38,088 bases of DNA from positions 1 to 38,088 of the forward strand of contig JAUIEM010000033.1 of assembly GCA_030428695.1 (NCBI GenBank). The letters are read 5' to 3'. This stretch comes from a bacterium (GTDB lineage: Bacteria; Planctomycetota; J058; JAJDCP01). Of this stretch, positions 8,174-16,044 are shown in pieces (position 1 is the stretch's first letter; the number at the start of each line of letters is the position of its first letter). The translations under genes and the position numbers were made by a program. The notes beneath the pieces were generated by a model. That model saw only the letters and a list, made by a program, of their open reading frames with translations. It was not told where the DNA came from and searched no databases.

Positions 8174-9000
8174 CCTTCCTCCCTCCGTCGCAGGCGGCTC
8201 AGGGCCAGGCCGAGGAACACCAGGGCGAAGCCGCCGAGGCGGAGCAGGTCCCCGCGCAGGGCGACGAGGTCGATCTGCTCCCGGAACAGCAGCCGCCAGC
8301 AGGTCTGGTAGCTGGTGAACAGCCAGGGCCGCAGCTCGGCGAAGAAGTGGATCTCGCACACCACGTACAGGATCAGGTACAGCGCCATCGCGAGGCCGAC
8401 CGCGTTGACCGGCGAGCGCGACCAGCTCGAGATGCAGTAGCTGAAGGCGAGCTGCACGAACAGGGCCAGGGTCGCGACGGGCCAGGCGAGGAAGAAGCGC
8501 CACAGCGCCTCGTTCTGCGCCAGCTGGTGGTGGCGCTCGGCCATCCGCAGCACCCCCGGGTAGATGTTGAGGTCCCCCCAGCCGACGAACAAGAGCCCGA
8601 CGCCGAGGGCGCAGGCGAGGAAGATCCCGACCAGCGCCCCGAGGTACAGGGTCGAGACGCACAGCTTGCGCAGGAACAGCGCCGTCGGGCTGACCGGCCG
8701 CGCCCACAACAGCCACAGCGTGCGCGAGGAGGTCTCGCCGGCGAGCTGCACCCCGCCCTCGGTCGAGACCGCGATCGGCAACACGAGCAGGAAGCCGAAG
8801 TAGAAGGCGTACAGCGCGAAGGTCAGGCCGTTGAAGTAGGAGGCGTTCTCGAAGGTGTAGCGGAACTCCGCCGCGCCGCCGGTCTCATTCTGGGCGTAGG
8901 TGTAGAAGCCGACCAGCATCAGCCCGAGGAAGAACAGCACGATCGCGAGCGCGAGCAGCGGCCGCCGCGAGCGCCACAGCTTGAGCAGCTCAAAGCGCAT
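8170..9000 (-). CDS. ABC-2 type transporter permease
   Basis: A 276-residue membrane protein with about six hydrophobic helices. The first is near residues 13-35 and the last ends just before a basic C-terminus (RLRRREEG). The large loop after helix one and the overall size match permeases of the ABC-2 class that work with a single ATPase, as in drug, lipid or polysaccharide export and in membrane-protein maturation systems. I chose the ATG at 9000 (MRFELLKLWRSR), which is the typical start and overlaps the ATPase gene by 11 bp. The transported substrate cannot be inferred. Confidence 0.88.
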   Translation of the reverse strand: MRFELLKLWRSRRPLLALAIVLFFLGLMLVGFYTYAQNETGGAAEFRYTFENASYFNGLTFALYAFYFGFLLVLPIAVSTEGGVQLAGETSSRTLWLLWARPVSPTALFLRKLCVSTLYLGALVGIFLACALGVGLLFVGWGDLNIYPGVLRMAERHHQLAQNEALWRFFLAWPVATLALFVQLAFSYCISSWSRSPVNAVGLAMALYLILYVVCEIHFFAELRPWLFTSYQTCWRLLFREQIDLVALRGDLLRLGGFALVFLGLALSRLRRREEG

Positions 9001-9922
9001 CGGCGGCCTCCCGCTCCGCGCGCAGCCGCGCGAGCAAGAGCTCCTCGAGGGTCGGCCGGCGCACACAGAACTCCTCGAGCCGGTGCCCGGCCTCCGTGAG
9101 CACCCCCCGCACCCGCTCGAGGTCGCAGGCCCCCGCCGGCAAGGCGAGGCCTCCGTCGCTGACGCGCGCCTCGAGGCCGGCGGCGCTCAGGACCGCGAGA
9201 GCGCCCTCCGCGGGAGCAGCGCGCAGCCACAGGGATGCGCCTTCGGCCCGCAGCGCGGCGGGGGTGCCGAGGCACAGCACCCGGCCCTCGTGCAGCACCA
9301 GCAGCCGGTCGACGAGCTGCTCGACCTCGGTCAGCAGATGGCTCGACAGCAGGATCGCGACACCGGCGCTGTCCCGCAGCGTCCGCAGCACCTCCCGCAG
9401 CTCGAGGATGGCGAGCGGATCGAGGCCGTCCGTCGGCTCGTCGAGACACAGCAGGCGCGGCCGCGGCAACAGCGCGAGGGCGAGGCCGAGGCGCTGGCGC
9501 ATGCCGAAGGAGAAGCGCGCCACCGCCTCGTCGGCGCGGCCCGCCAGGCCGACCGTCGCGAGCACCTCGGCGACCTCCGCGCGGGCCACCGGCGCCCCGA
9601 AGCGGGTCAGGTGCACGACATGCTCGCGGGCCGTGAGGCGCGGGTAGAGCGGCGGCGGAGCGAAGGCGAAGCGGGCCTCGCGCATCACCTCCGGCCGCTC
9701 GCGCGCCGGGTCGCGGCCGAACACCCGCACGCTGCCGGCGCTCGGGCGCAGGAAGCCGGCGAGCAGCTTGAGCAGGGTGGTCTTGCCCGAGCCGTTCGGC
9801 CCGACCAGAGCGACGATCTCCCCGGGCGCGAGGCGGAAGTCGAGGCCCTGCAGGGCGACCCGCGGGCCGTAGCGCTTGCGCAGGCCCTTCGTGACCAGCA
9901 GGGGCTCCGGAGCGGCGCTCAG
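8990..9922 (-). CDS. ABC transporter ATP-binding protein, probable CTG start
   Basis: A 310-residue nucleotide-binding subunit. Walker A is GPNGSGKTT, the signature loop is diverged (FSFGM before RQRLG), Walker B is LLCLDEPTDGLDP and the switch His is in LLSSHLL. The roughly 90-residue C-terminal extension is usual for ATPases paired with ABC-2 permeases. No ATG, GTG or TTG lies between the upstream gene and the conserved start of the domain. The only plausible initiator is CTG at 9922, which overlaps the sirtuin stop as CTGA, analogous to the usual ATGA coupling. The domain is certain; the start codon is an inference. Confidence 0.9.
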   Translation of the reverse strand: MSAAPEPLLVTKGLRKRYGPRVALQGLDFRLAPGEIVALVGPNGSGKTTLLKLLAGFLRPSAGSVRVFGRDPARERPEVMREARFAFAPPPLYPRLTAREHVVHLTRFGAPVARAEVAEVLATVGLAGRADEAVARFSFGMRQRLGLALALLPRPRLLCLDEPTDGLDPLAILELREVLRTLRDSAGVAILLSSHLLTEVEQLVDRLLVLHEGRVLCLGTPAALRAEGASLWLRAAPAEGALAVLSAAGLEARVSDGGLALPAGACDLERVRGVLTEAGHRLEEFCVRRPTLEELLLARLRAEREAADAL

Positions 9923-10677
9923 CGCGGTTCCTCGGGGAGCTGCGCGGCCAGCGCGGGCAGCAGCTCCTCCGCCGGGCCGCGCAGGGAGTGGGCGACGTGC
10001 TCGGAGAGCAGCGTCGGCTCGGGGTTGATCTCGACGGTCAGCTTGCCCGCCGCCCGCGCCCGCAGCACCGGCTCGACGATGTAGGGGAAGAGCGCGCTGG
10101 TGCCGGCGACGAGCACGAGGTCCGGGGGCGTGACGAGGAAGTCGTCGTGCAGCCGGTGCAGCGGCTCGTGGGGGAGCATCTCGCCGAACAGCACGACGTC
10201 CGGCCGCAGGATGCCGTCGCAGGTCGGGCACAGCGGCAGCGCCGGCAGCGCCGCGAAGTCGTCGATGCGGCCGCGCTCGCCGCACTCCTGGCACAGGGTC
10301 GCCCGCGCCGTGCCGTGGATCGCGATCACGTTGCGGCTGCCGGCGAGCTCGTGCAGGCCGTCGACGTTCTGGGTCAGGAGCGAGAAGCGCCGGCAGCGCC
10401 GCTCGATCTCCGCCAGCGCCCGGTGCCCGTCGTTCGGCACCGCGCCCTGGGCCTGCAGGGCGAGCGCGCGCAGGGCCTTCCAGGTGCGGCGCGGGTCGCG
10501 ACGCAGGGTCGTGCCGCTCAGGGCCTCGACGGTGCGGTCGCCCTCCTCGGGGTCGTCGTACAGCCCGCCCTCGCCGCGGTAGGTCGGCAGCCCGGACGCC
10601 TTCGACAACCCCGCGCCGGTGATGGCGCCGACGCTGTGCACCGCGCGGAGGGCTTCGATCAGGGTGCTCGGCAGCAT
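9919..10677 (-). CDS. NAD-dependent protein deacylase, sirtuin (Sir2) family
   Basis: A 252-residue sirtuin that removes acyl groups from lysines with consumption of NAD. The NAD-binding motif is GAGLSKASGLPTYRG (residues 21-35), followed by TQNVDGLH (102-109) and the catalytic His121 in IHGTA. The zinc knuckle is Cys129/Cys132 and Cys150/Cys153, and GTS plus IN complete the Rossmann site. The ATG at 10677 has GGAGG nine bases upstream. It is the first gene of an overlapping operon with an ABC exporter and an EEP hydrolase, an unusual setting for a sirtuin. It lies close to the acyl-CoA metabolism genes in the same window, but no direct link is visible. Confidence 0.94.
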   Translation of the reverse strand: MLPSTLIEALRAVHSVGAITGAGLSKASGLPTYRGEGGLYDDPEEGDRTVEALSGTTLRRDPRRTWKALRALALQAQGAVPNDGHRALAEIERRCRRFSLLTQNVDGLHELAGSRNVIAIHGTARATLCQECGERGRIDDFAALPALPLCPTCDGILRPDVVLFGEMLPHEPLHRLHDDFLVTPPDLVLVAGTSALFPYIVEPVLRARAAGKLTVEINPEPTLLSEHVAHSLRGPAEELLPALAAQLPEEPR

Positions 10678-10699
10678 GCGGAGGAACCTCCCGCCCCCC

Positions 10700-10727
10700 A
10701 GTATGCCGTGCCAGGGACACAGGGCAA
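10700..10727 (-). promoter_or_regulatory. possible promoter of the sirtuin-ABC operon
   Basis: On the minus strand TTGCCC (10727-10722) and CATACT (10705-10700) are 16 bp apart and lie 23 bp upstream of the sirtuin ATG. Confidence 0.4.
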
Positions 10728-10890
10728 GCCCGCGCGCGTCCGGGCCTTCCCCCGGGCCGGCCCTCGCTCCTCGGCCGTCGCCCGGAGTGCCCATGCGGGG
10801 CGGGATGGCGCCGACTCCTTGGGTGACCGGTGGCGCGCGGCGGCGCTGTCCGCCAAACTGTGGGGGACACGGAGAGGAATCGGCGCGCGC

Positions 10891-13035
10891 ATGAGCATGA
10901 TAGAGCTCAAGGTGATCTCGGGTCCCGACAAGGGCTTGCGGATCGGCTTCGGCGGAGAGACCATCGAGGTCGGCAGGGATGGCCGCAACGCCTTCGTGCT
11001 GTCCGATCCGCGCGTTTCGCCCCAGCACGGCCAGATCATCCTCTCCGAGGCGAAGTACCACTACGTCGACCTCGATGTCGGCTCGACCGTCACCCACGGC
11101 GACGTGATCCTGCGCCTCGACCAGGGCGGGCGCCGCTCGGCGGAGCTGCTGAGCGGCTCGTGCATCGGCATCGGCTCGAGCGTGATCGAGGTCAACATCC
11201 CGCGCCACCGGAGGGCGCGCACCAGCCGCCTGCACGCCTTCGCGGAGCCGATGGAGAAGAAGGGCTCGGCCGCGCGCAAGGTGGCCTCGGCCGGCGGGGT
11301 CGACGCCCAGGAGCTGATCGACTGGAGCGGCAGCCTGACCTGCTGGGACGGCAGGGGCTCCCCGGTCGTCGTGCGCACGATGGTGCCGGTCGACAAGGGC
11401 GACCTGTCGACAGCGCGGCTGAAGAAGAAGGACAAACGCCAGGGCCCGACGGCCTCGGTGTTCTCGGCGCTGCCTCCGCGCGAGGCCCGGGTCACCCGCA
11501 GCTGGGTCGAGGTGCCGGGGAAGGGAGAGGTCGGGCTGCCGCCGAAGCCCGACGCCGAGCCCGAAGGGCACGCCGCGACCGCCGCCCGGCTCTTCCGCAC
11601 CAAGGAGAGCCAGCTCGCGGCGCTCCTGCAGCTGTGCGACCGGCTGTCGGGCGAGCCGACCGTCGGCGCGATGCTCAGCAGCTCGCTCGAGGACCTGCTC
11701 GCGGTCTTCCCCCGCGCGACCTGCGTCGGCCTGTTCCTGTGTACCGCAGAAGGGGTCGCCCCGCGCGCCCTGTGCTTCGCCCTCGGCGCCGAGGAGCTGC
11801 CGCCCCGCCTGGCCTTCTGTCGCAAGCTGGTCGAGCGCGTGGTCAGCACCGACGCCGCGGTCCGCCATCCTCAAGGCGTCACCCTCGGCGACCTCGACCG
11901 CGAGTACGTCGACGGCCCGACCCAGTCGGCGGTGCTCGTGCCCGTGCGGGTCAAGGACGGGCCGGTGGTCGGCGTGTTCGGGGTCTCGAGCCACGCCGAC
12001 AACCACGCCTTCAGCACCCGGGACATCCTGCGCTGCGAGGCGGTCGCCGGCTTCCTCGCCAGCGCCCTGGTGCGTGCCCTGGGCGCCGAGGCCCAGAGCT
12101 CGCTGTTCGAGCGCGGCCTGGCGCTCGCGGCGCGCAGCGCCGAGCTCGGCGAGCCCCAACGTGTCGGTCACGCCGAGCGCCTCGCCGCCTCCTCCGCCGC
12201 CCTGGCCCGGGCCGCGACTACCGCGACCCACGGCCGCTTCGCCGCGGTCCAGCTCCAGCCCTCCGACATCGAGCGGATCCGCCTCGCGGGGCTGCTCTAC
12301 GACATCGGCCGCGGCGGGGTCGATCCCACCCTGCGCACCAGACGCTCCCGGCTCGATGCCCGCGCGCTCGCCCACATCCAGCTGCGCTTCGAGCACATCG
12401 TCGCGCGCTTCACCGCCCTCGCCCAGGACCGGCTGCTGCGCACCCTGGCCCGCGAGGGCCGCACCCCGACCGCCGCCGATGTCGCGGCGATGGCCCAGGA
12501 GCGCAGCACCTTCGAGACCTACCTGCAGCGCACGATGCGCTACCTGCGCTACCTCGCCGAGCAGCCGAGCCTCACCGAAGAGCAGCGCGCCCGGCTCGAG
12601 GAGCTGCGCGTGGTCGAGATCCGCCTGTCGGAGGGGGAGAGCTACCGGCTGATCGACCCCCGCGAGCACGAAGCCCTCGCCGCCGTGGGCTTCCTGACGA
12701 ACCGCGAGGCGCGGGCCGTGTGGGAATGCCGGCAGCGCGCCTCGGCGCTGCTCGAGGCGCTGCCCTGGCCCCCCGAGCTGCAGGGGATCCCGGCGCTGAT
12801 CGGCCACTTCCAGCGCCAGCTCGACGGCCACCCGCCCGTCGAGGGAGCGCCGCGCCTCGCGCTCGCCATCCTCGCCGTCGCCCACACCTTCGACACCCTG
12901 CTGATCGAGGGCGTCCCGCAGGCGATGGCGGTGTCGGTGCTGCAGCAGAAGGCCGCGGCCGGCGCCGTCGACCCCGACCTCGCCCAGCTGTTCGCCCGCA
13001 TCGTCGCGGAGCGGACCGCGGCAGGGGCGGAGTGA
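10891..13035 (+). CDS. FHA-GAF-degenerate HD-GYP signalling protein
   Basis: A 714-residue cytoplasmic protein. Residues about 1-100 are an FHA phosphopeptide-binding domain with GRDGRN and SPQH, although the usual final Asn-Gly is not obvious. About 235-400 is GAF-like, with the end motif AVLVPVRV..VVGVFGV. About 430-700 aligns by pattern with HD-GYP phosphodiesterases, but the metal ligands are gone. The HD motif reads LLYDIGR instead of LLHDIGK. HHExxDGxGYP reads GHFQRQLDGHPP. The late VADVFDAL reads VAHTFDTL. It is therefore probably a non-catalytic sensor or adaptor that reads phosphothreonine and perhaps a small ligand. The ATG at 10891 begins the FHA fold and there is a GGAGAGGAA about 12 bases upstream. 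It overlaps the next micro-ORF as GTGA. Confidence 0.88.
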   Translation: MSMIELKVISGPDKGLRIGFGGETIEVGRDGRNAFVLSDPRVSPQHGQIILSEAKYHYVDLDVGSTVTHGDVILRLDQGGRRSAELLSGSCIGIGSSVIEVNIPRHRRARTSRLHAFAEPMEKKGSAARKVASAGGVDAQELIDWSGSLTCWDGRGSPVVVRTMVPVDKGDLSTARLKKKDKRQGPTASVFSALPPREARVTRSWVEVPGKGEVGLPPKPDAEPEGHAATAARLFRTKESQLAALLQLCDRLSGEPTVGAMLSSSLEDLLAVFPRATCVGLFLCTAEGVAPRALCFALGAEELPPRLAFCRKLVERVVSTDAAVRHPQGVTLGDLDREYVDGPTQSAVLVPVRVKDGPVVGVFGVSSHADNHAFSTRDILRCEAVAGFLASALVRALGAEAQSSLFERGLALAARSAELGEPQRVGHAERLAASSAALARAATTATHGRFAAVQLQPSDIERIRLAGLLYDIGRGGVDPTLRTRRSRLDARALAHIQLRFEHIVARFTALAQDRLLRTLAREGRTPTAADVAAMAQERSTFETYLQRTMRYLRYLAEQPSLTEEQRARLEELRVVEIRLSEGESYRLIDPREHEALAAVGFLTNREARAVWECRQRASALLEALPWPPELQGIPALIGHFQRQLDGHPPVEGAPRLALAILAVAHTFDTLLIEGVPQAMAVSVLQQKAAAGAVDPDLAQLFARIVAERTAAGAE

Positions 13036-13133
13036 GGGCGCGGGCGGGCGTCCTGCTGCTGCTCGTCAGCCTGGCCTCCGGGCAGGTGCTGTGGGAAGCG
13101 GAAGTGGCTGCATCCGCTCCGGACGGAGACTGA
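13032..13133 (+). CDS. micro-ORF, signal-peptide-like 33 residues
   Basis: A GTG at 13032 overlaps the stop codon of the FHA-GAF gene (GTGA). It opens a 33-residue frame with a classic signal-peptide profile: a basic start (RARAG), a leucine core (VLLLLVSLASG) and a short acidic tail ending at TGA 13131-13133. It could be a genuine small secreted or membrane peptide coupled to the upstream gene, or the amino end of a lost larger exported protein. The overlap and profile are seen; translation is inferred. Confidence 0.4.
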   Translation: MRARAGVLLLLVSLASGQVLWEAEVAASAPDGD

Positions 13134-13280
13134 TTGCGTTCCGTTTGCACTCCCCAGAGCCGCTTGCGGTTCACCTGAAACGCTGGGAACCGCCGACCAC
13201 CGTGATCAAGTGTCCGGCACGACGATTGCAGCACCGTGGGGCGAAGCTCAGCGTGAAACCCAACACCAGGAGACGCAACC

Positions 13281-13343
13281 ATGAAGCGCAAGACCAACCT
13301 GAAGGCCGGCTCCAAGCGGATCTACGTCGGGAACCTGCCGTAG
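13281..13343 (+). pseudogene. 20-codon remnant of an RRM-type RNA-binding protein
   Basis: The ATG at 13281 is preceded by a strong AGGAGA ribosome-binding site. It reads 20 codons ending KRIYVGNLP and then TAG. RIYVGNLPY is the RNP2 motif at the start of bacterial RRM proteins of the Rbp type. With TAC in place of TAG the frame would continue PYSDL, as RRM proteins do, but only 26 bases separate the stop from a strong terminator hairpin. The leader, ribosome-binding site, first strand and terminator of an RRM gene remain while the body (about 70-90 codons) is missing. An internal deletion or a genuine leader peptide are both possible. Confidence 0.55.
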
Positions 13344-13369
13344 TCTGACCTGCCCTGCCGACACAGAGA

Positions 13370-13401
13370 GGACCGCGGAGCTGCTCCGCGGTCCTTCTTT
13401 C
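13370..13401 (+). terminator. rho-independent terminator after the RRM remnant
   Basis: A perfect 11-bp stem (GGACCGCGGAG, 13370-13380; CTCCGCGGTCC, 13384-13394) with a 3-nt loop is followed by TTCTTTC. It stands between the plus-strand genes ending here and the minus-strand gene whose stop is at 13451. Confidence 0.85.
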
Positions 13402-13450
13402 ATCGCGGTGTCGGGTAGACGCGGCAACCGTCGCGACAGCCCGACAGCTC

Positions 13451-13903
13451 TTACTCTTCCGCGGGGGCGGCCGGGACGAGCATCGGCAGCCGCCGCATCA
13501 CGCACAGCTCTTCGTCCTCGAAGTCCCCTCCGAGGCCGAGCTCATCGTCGCCGACGCGGACGACGAGAGTCGACTCGGCGTCGAGCCGGGTGCCCTCGGT
13601 GTCCGGAGCGTTGGGGCTCGCCATGCGGAACCAGACGAGGTGCTTCTTGGCGTCCTTCTCGACCACCGCCATCCCGACGCAGTCCCAGCTGAACAGCTGT
13701 CCGTCGAACCGGTAGTAAGGAGCTTCGCCCGCGCCGTCGAAGGCGACCTGCAGGGTGGTCTTCTCGATGACGAGGTCGAACTGGAAGCGCTTGCCGCCGT
13801 CTTCGCCGGAGACACGCCAGGCTCCGGACAGGTCGTTCAGGTCGACGGGATCAGCACACAGGGGGGGGAAGAGCAACAGGCTCCAGGTGAGAATGCGAGG
13901 CAT
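13451..13903 (-). CDS. small exported protein of unknown function
   Basis: A 150-residue product with a signal peptide (ILTWSLLLFPPLCA) before DPVDLNDLSGAWRV. The mature part is beta-rich and its first strand has the LxGxWxV pattern seen in lipocalin/TIGR03067-like secreted beta-barrels. A stretch DGQLFSWDCVGMAVVEKD follows, and the protein ends in an Ala/Pro/Glu tail. The ATG at 13903 has GGAGGAAA upstream. It is the last gene of the minus-strand run that begins with the STAS gene, 53 bp after the two-TM gene. I do not recognise a precise family. Confidence 0.8.
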   Translation of the reverse strand: MPRILTWSLLLFPPLCADPVDLNDLSGAWRVSGEDGGKRFQFDLVIEKTTLQVAFDGAGEAPYYRFDGQLFSWDCVGMAVVEKDAKKHLVWFRMASPNAPDTEGTRLDAESTLVVRVGDDELGLGGDFEDEELCVMRRLPMLVPAAPAEE

Positions 13904-13956
13904 CGGGTTTCCTCCAAGGTTTGGAGGTTCCTTCGCAAACCACGGACCAGAGAGCC

Positions 13957-14223
13957 TCAGTCCTCCCCGGCCTCCTTCAGCTTCTTCTTCCGGAAGGCCT
14001 GGTAGTACAGCTTGTAGCGCCACAGGGAGAGGGCCGCGACCGCGATCGGCACGGTGACGTAGATGCCCCGCTGCTCGCGCCACCAGCGCCGGTCGGTCAG
14101 GAACAGGTCGATCAGGATCAGGGCGCTGAGCGTCACGCAGATCGAGGCGAGCACATACACGGCAAAGCGCCGCCGGAACTCGTCCCGCAGCGCCTGCTCG
14201 CGTTCGTCGGAGGGGTCGGCCAT
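13957..14223 (-). CDS. two-TM small membrane protein
   Basis: An 88-residue protein: a charged N-terminus (ADPSDEREQALRDEFRRR), a first helix FAVYVLASICVTLSALILID, a short loop with DRRWWREQRG, a second helix IYVTVPIAVAALSLW and a basic tail YKLYYQAFRKKKLKE. This is the layout of 2TM-domain proteins. It starts 5 bp after the stop of the acidic-repeat protein and so is in the same operon. The function is unknown. Confidence 0.82.
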   Translation of the reverse strand: MADPSDEREQALRDEFRRRFAVYVLASICVTLSALILIDLFLTDRRWWREQRGIYVTVPIAVAALSLWRYKLYYQAFRKKKLKEAGED

Positions 14224-14228
14224 CGGCC

Positions 14229-15194
14229 TCAGGACTCGACTTTCTTCTTACGCCGCTTCTTCTTCTTCGGCTTGGCCTCGTCGTCGTCCGCCGCCTTGGC
14301 CTTGCGGGTGCGGGTGGTGCGCTTGGCCTTGGTGGTCTTGCTCTTCTTCTTGCCACTCGCCGCCTTGGTGCGGCGCGTACGCTTGGGCTTCGGTTTCGGC
14401 TCCGGCTCGGGTTCCGGCTCCGCCTCGACGACCTCCGCCTCTTCCACCTCGGCTTCCTCGACCTCGACGGCCTCGGCGACGACCTCGGCTTCCTCGACCT
14501 CGACGGCCTCGGCTTCCTCGACCTCGACGGCCTCGGCTTCCTCGACCTCGACGGCCTCCGCCTCATCCGCCTCGACGACCGCTTCGATCTCGACGGTCTC
14601 GACCGCCTCGGCCTCGACCGCCTCGACCTCGGTGACGGCCTCGGGATCCGGCGCGACGACCGCGGTCTCCTCGACCGTGATCTCCTCGAGGGCCGGCTCG
14701 GGCTTGCGGTTGGCGGGCCGCACCCGGCTCGAGACCACCGGCACGTCGGCGGGCGGCGGGGTCGAGACGCCGAGCGAGCCCGCGATGCGCTGGGCGGCGT
14801 CGGCGGCGCTCGCGGCGGAGGCGGCGGCCGCGGCGGCCGTCTTCTGGACCTCGACGAGCATCTTCCGCATCCCGCCGCCCTTGCGCCCCTTCCGGGTCAC
14901 CGGTGAGTCGTCGACCTCGAGGGTGCGCGGCTCGGGCTTCGGGGTCGGGTCGGCCTTCTCACGCGGGAAGTGGATGTTCGCGAAGACCTTGCTGATGCGT
15001 TCGACCGCGAAGGCCGGCGAGCTGCCGTTGCGCGTCTTCATGTAGGCGAGGTAGTCGAGCGCGCTCGAGCGGGCGACGTTGTGGGCCTGGCTGAGATAGG
15101 CCAGCCCGTCGTCGATCGAGTGCTCCGCCAGAAAGAACTTGTCCCGAGCATTCAGCAGCTGCCGAATCTCGGGAATCGTCATGTATTTCGCCAT
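14229..15194 (-). CDS. low-complexity protein: Glu/Val/Ala repeats plus Lys/Arg-rich tail
   Basis: 321 residues. Residues 1-80 form a conserved-looking helical domain (MAKYMTIPEIRQLLNARDKF). This is followed by a basic linker (TRKGRKGGGMRK), an alanine-rich helix and about 100 residues of short acidic repeats of the type EAVEVEEA, encoded by tandem 21-24 bp repeats (about 14430-14640). The end is a Pro-Glu/Pro-Lys stretch and a strongly basic tail like that of histone H1 or HU-extension proteins (KRTRRTKAASGKKKSK). The charge layout suggests a nucleoid- or polyanion-binding tail with an acidic spacer; this is an inference. It lies 22 bp after the Met-rich unknown gene, with a GAGGGG site before the ATG. 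Confidence 0.82.
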   Translation of the reverse strand: MAKYMTIPEIRQLLNARDKFFLAEHSIDDGLAYLSQAHNVARSSALDYLAYMKTRNGSSPAFAVERISKVFANIHFPREKADPTPKPEPRTLEVDDSPVTRKGRKGGGMRKMLVEVQKTAAAAAASAASAADAAQRIAGSLGVSTPPPADVPVVSSRVRPANRKPEPALEEITVEETAVVAPDPEAVTEVEAVEAEAVETVEIEAVVEADEAEAVEVEEAEAVEVEEAEAVEVEEAEVVAEAVEVEEAEVEEAEVVEAEPEPEPEPKPKPKRTRRTKAASGKKKSKTTKAKRTTRTRKAKAADDDEAKPKKKKRRKKKVES

Positions 15195-15216
15195 CGTCCC
15201 CTCGGAATGCCTCGGT

Positions 15217-16041
15217 TCAGGTCAGCATGCCTCCGCCACCCAGGCCGGCCGCGACGGGACCGGGCGGAGAGGGTGGAGGCGGCGCCACACCGCCACCGCA
15301 CATGATCTGCGTGACCATGGTGGTCGCTTTCCACGTCATGAACACAGCATTCAGAGAAGTCGACGCGGCGTCCAGCAATTTCATCACATGATTTCCCGGC
15401 GGCGAGGCCATCGCCATCATCGCGCCGAACAGCGCCGGCTTGGTCATCATCGCCTCGCCGGGGGAGATGCCTGTCACCAGCGGCAGCGGGATGTTCGGGG
15501 CCGGGATCATCGAGCAGGACTGCACCGCCGCGCTCGGGTAGGGCAGGGTGTAGAAGCCCAGCCCGGTCTGCCAGGCCATGAAGGCGGTGCCGAAGGCGTT
15601 GCAGATCGCGTTCGCGACGCGCATGAAGTTCGGCTTCTCGCCCGCGACGTTGCTGCGCGCCAGGAGCAGGGGACCCGACATCAGCCCGGGGGGCATCATC
15701 GTCGCCGGCATCGCCATACCGATCGCGGCGTTGACCATCGTGCCGACGAACTTGGCGCTCGAGTGGAAGGTCGACCACTGGCTGCAGATGCCGCTGCTGA
15801 CGTTCTTGATCAGCTTCTCGAACTTGTCGCTGACCTCGGTGTTCGACTTGCTCGCGATCTTGAGCATCGAGGGCTGGATGAACACCTTGATCGGGTTGGG
15901 CGGTTTGAAGTCCTTGGGCTTCCACAGCTTGGTGATCGTCTGCTTGTTCATGCCCTCGCCCTTCTCCGGCACCTTGATCATCTTGGCCTTGAAGAGCATC
16001 TTCCACATGTTTTCGAGCATCGACGCCTGGGGAGCGGGCAT
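15217..16041 (-). CDS. Met-rich protein coupled to PAAR, unknown function
   Basis: 274 residues starting MPAPQASMLENMW, 3 bp after the PAAR stop codon, so the two are certainly co-translated. Residues 1-105 are helical and basic. About 110-225 are rich in Met, Ala, Gly and Pro with short hydrophobic stretches and repeated SPG/PxxPxP motifs. The C-terminus is CGGG, then a proline run and a Gly-rich tail. No enzyme motif is visible. Its position directly after a spike-tip protein suggests a cargo, adaptor or structural partner, but this rests on context only. Confidence 0.75.
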   Translation of the reverse strand: MPAPQASMLENMWKMLFKAKMIKVPEKGEGMNKQTITKLWKPKDFKPPNPIKVFIQPSMLKIASKSNTEVSDKFEKLIKNVSSGICSQWSTFHSSAKFVGTMVNAAIGMAMPATMMPPGLMSGPLLLARSNVAGEKPNFMRVANAICNAFGTAFMAWQTGLGFYTLPYPSAAVQSCSMIPAPNIPLPLVTGISPGEAMMTKPALFGAMMAMASPPGNHVMKLLDAASTSLNAVFMTWKATTMVTQIMCGGGVAPPPPSPPGPVAAGLGGGGMLT

Positions 16042-16044
16042 GGC

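Noticed and set aside
9988..10890. An N-terminal extension of the FHA-GAF protein opposite the sirtuin gene.
   Set aside because: It is antisense to a clear sirtuin. The FHA fold starts right at the ATG at 10891.
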